Source of the DNA: a bacterium
GTDB lineage: Bacteria; UBA10199; DSSB01
DNA length: 6,844 nt
Direction of reading: 5' to 3'
Assembly: GCA_030426445.1 (NCBI GenBank)
Contig: JAUHYS010000109.1
Span: 1 to 6,844, forward strand
Under the pieces are notes generated by a model that did not search any database, had not been told where the DNA came from, and saw only the letters and a list, made by a program, of their open reading frames with translations. The translations under genes were made by a program, and so were the position numbers. Every line of letters begins with the position of its first letter. Position 1 is the first letter of the stretch. Below, piece after piece: positions 6,365 through 6,844 of this stretch.

Positions 6365-6619
6365 ATGTCTTTATACATCCGCAATGCAAAAGCAGAAAAA
6401 CTTGCTCGAGAGCTAGCTCAACTGACTGGAGAGAGTTTAACTAGCATCATTACCCAAGCTTTAGAATTGCAACTACAAAAGCTCAAAGGCTCTAAACAAG
6501 CTCAGGACCTGGTGACAGAAGTCACAGCTATTTCACGCCGCTGCCAAAAACTACCCGTCTTGGACTCAAGAAACGCAGAGGAAATTTTAGGCTATGACGA
6601 AACAGGGCTGCCAAGCTAA
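6365..6619 (+). CDS. vapB: VapB-type antitoxin of a type II toxin-antitoxin system
   Basis: This 84-residue protein neutralises the VapC ribonuclease encoded next and represses the operon. The N-terminal 40 or so residues fit a ribbon-helix-helix fold: a short strand (SLYIRN), then a helix with KAEKLARELAQLTG, then a second helix from about residue 27. This is the pattern of the Rv0623/PSK-type antitoxin family, in which the motif LAxxLAxxTGES is typical. The C-terminal end, EEILGYDETGLPS, is the family's usual toxin-binding tail. Length is normal. The start follows a weak purine-rich AGAAAG (6351-6356); an in-frame ATG at 6338 is ruled out by a TAG four codons later. Its stop overlaps the vapC start by 1 nt, so the two are cotranscribed and probably translationally coupled. 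Confidence 0.93.
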   Translation: MSLYIRNAKAEKLARELAQLTGESLTSIITQALELQLQKLKGSKQAQDLVTEVTAISRRCQKLPVLDSRNAEEILGYDETGLPS

Positions 6620-6844
6620 TGGTTATTGATAGCTCGGCCATCATTGCAATGCTCCTCAGTGAAACCGAGGCCCAAGCCCTAAGCCGTGCCATTAACGCAG
6701 ACCCAACACGTTTAATGAGTACAGTCAATGTCCTGGAGGCCAGCATTGTTACCGAAGCTCGCTGGGGAGAAGCAGGAGGACGTGAGCTAGACCTTTTGAT
6801 CCATCGCACTAAAATTGAAATTGTTGCAATGGAATTAGAACAAC
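6619..6844 (+). CDS. vapC: VapC-type PIN-domain ribonuclease toxin, 3' end outside window
   Basis: Only the first 75 residues are present; the usual length is about 130. The family cuts RNA, often tRNA or rRNA, in a metal-dependent way and stops translation when not bound by VapB. The start MVIDSSAIIAMLL carries the first conserved acidic residue (Asp4), and Glu40 in VLEASIV is the second. The following WGEAGGRELDLLI segment, residues 49-61, is typical of the Rv0624-like subgroup. The remaining catalytic aspartates would lie past the right edge, so activity cannot be judged. The ATG shares its A with the TAA stop of vapB. An AGGG at 6604-6607 is a weak ribosome binding site, which fits coupled translation. 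Confidence 0.93.
   Translation, partial: MVIDSSAIIAMLLSETEAQALSRAINADPTRLMSTVNVLEASIVTEARWGEAGGRELDLLIHRTKIEIVAMELEQ

Noticed and set aside
6528..6809. Minus-strand ORF of 93 codons
   Set aside because: It lies opposite vapB and vapC, both of which match known families on the plus strand.

Overview
The window looks like chromosomal DNA from a Gram-negative bacterium. It encodes a very large exported lipoprotein, a protein with outer-membrane beta-barrel traits, and a VapBC toxin-antitoxin pair. Lipoproteins rich in Ig-like domains beside unrecognised envelope proteins would suit the Bdellovibrionota, Myxococcota or former Deltaproteobacteria. This placement is a low-confidence inference, since no marker gene is present.

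Layout. From 1 to 3697 (minus strand) lies the 5' part of a lipoprotein gene. It is open for at least 1232 codons and runs off the left edge. A 156-nt gap (3698-3853) carries its leader and probable promoter. From 3854 to 6010 (minus strand) lies a complete 718-codon gene of unrecognised family. Its protein has an acidic, proline-rich N-terminus, a helical segment, many barrel-like beta segments, two hydrophobic stretches and a C-terminus ending in Phe like a beta-barrel signal, but no signal peptide. From 6011 to 6364 lies a 354-nt AT-rich divergent intergenic region full of small palindromes and repeats. From 6365 to the right edge (plus strand) lies vapB followed by the 5' part of vapC, overlapping by 1 nt.

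How the parts relate. The two minus-strand genes each follow the same roughly 19-bp element (3744-3762 and 6089-6107, one mismatch), and in both cases an imperfect or perfect hairpin comes immediately after it in the leader. A 9-mer, GCGTCATAA, also recurs in both upstream regions. I infer that the two genes share a promoter type or regulator and may make parts of one cell-envelope system, even though each seems to have its own promoter. The vapBC operon is separate and divergent. Its promoter is overlaid by a perfect 15-bp palindrome and an AT palindrome centred 20 bp apart, as expected for an autoregulated toxin-antitoxin operon.

No tRNA, rRNA, CRISPR array, insertion sequence or convincing intrinsic terminator was seen.
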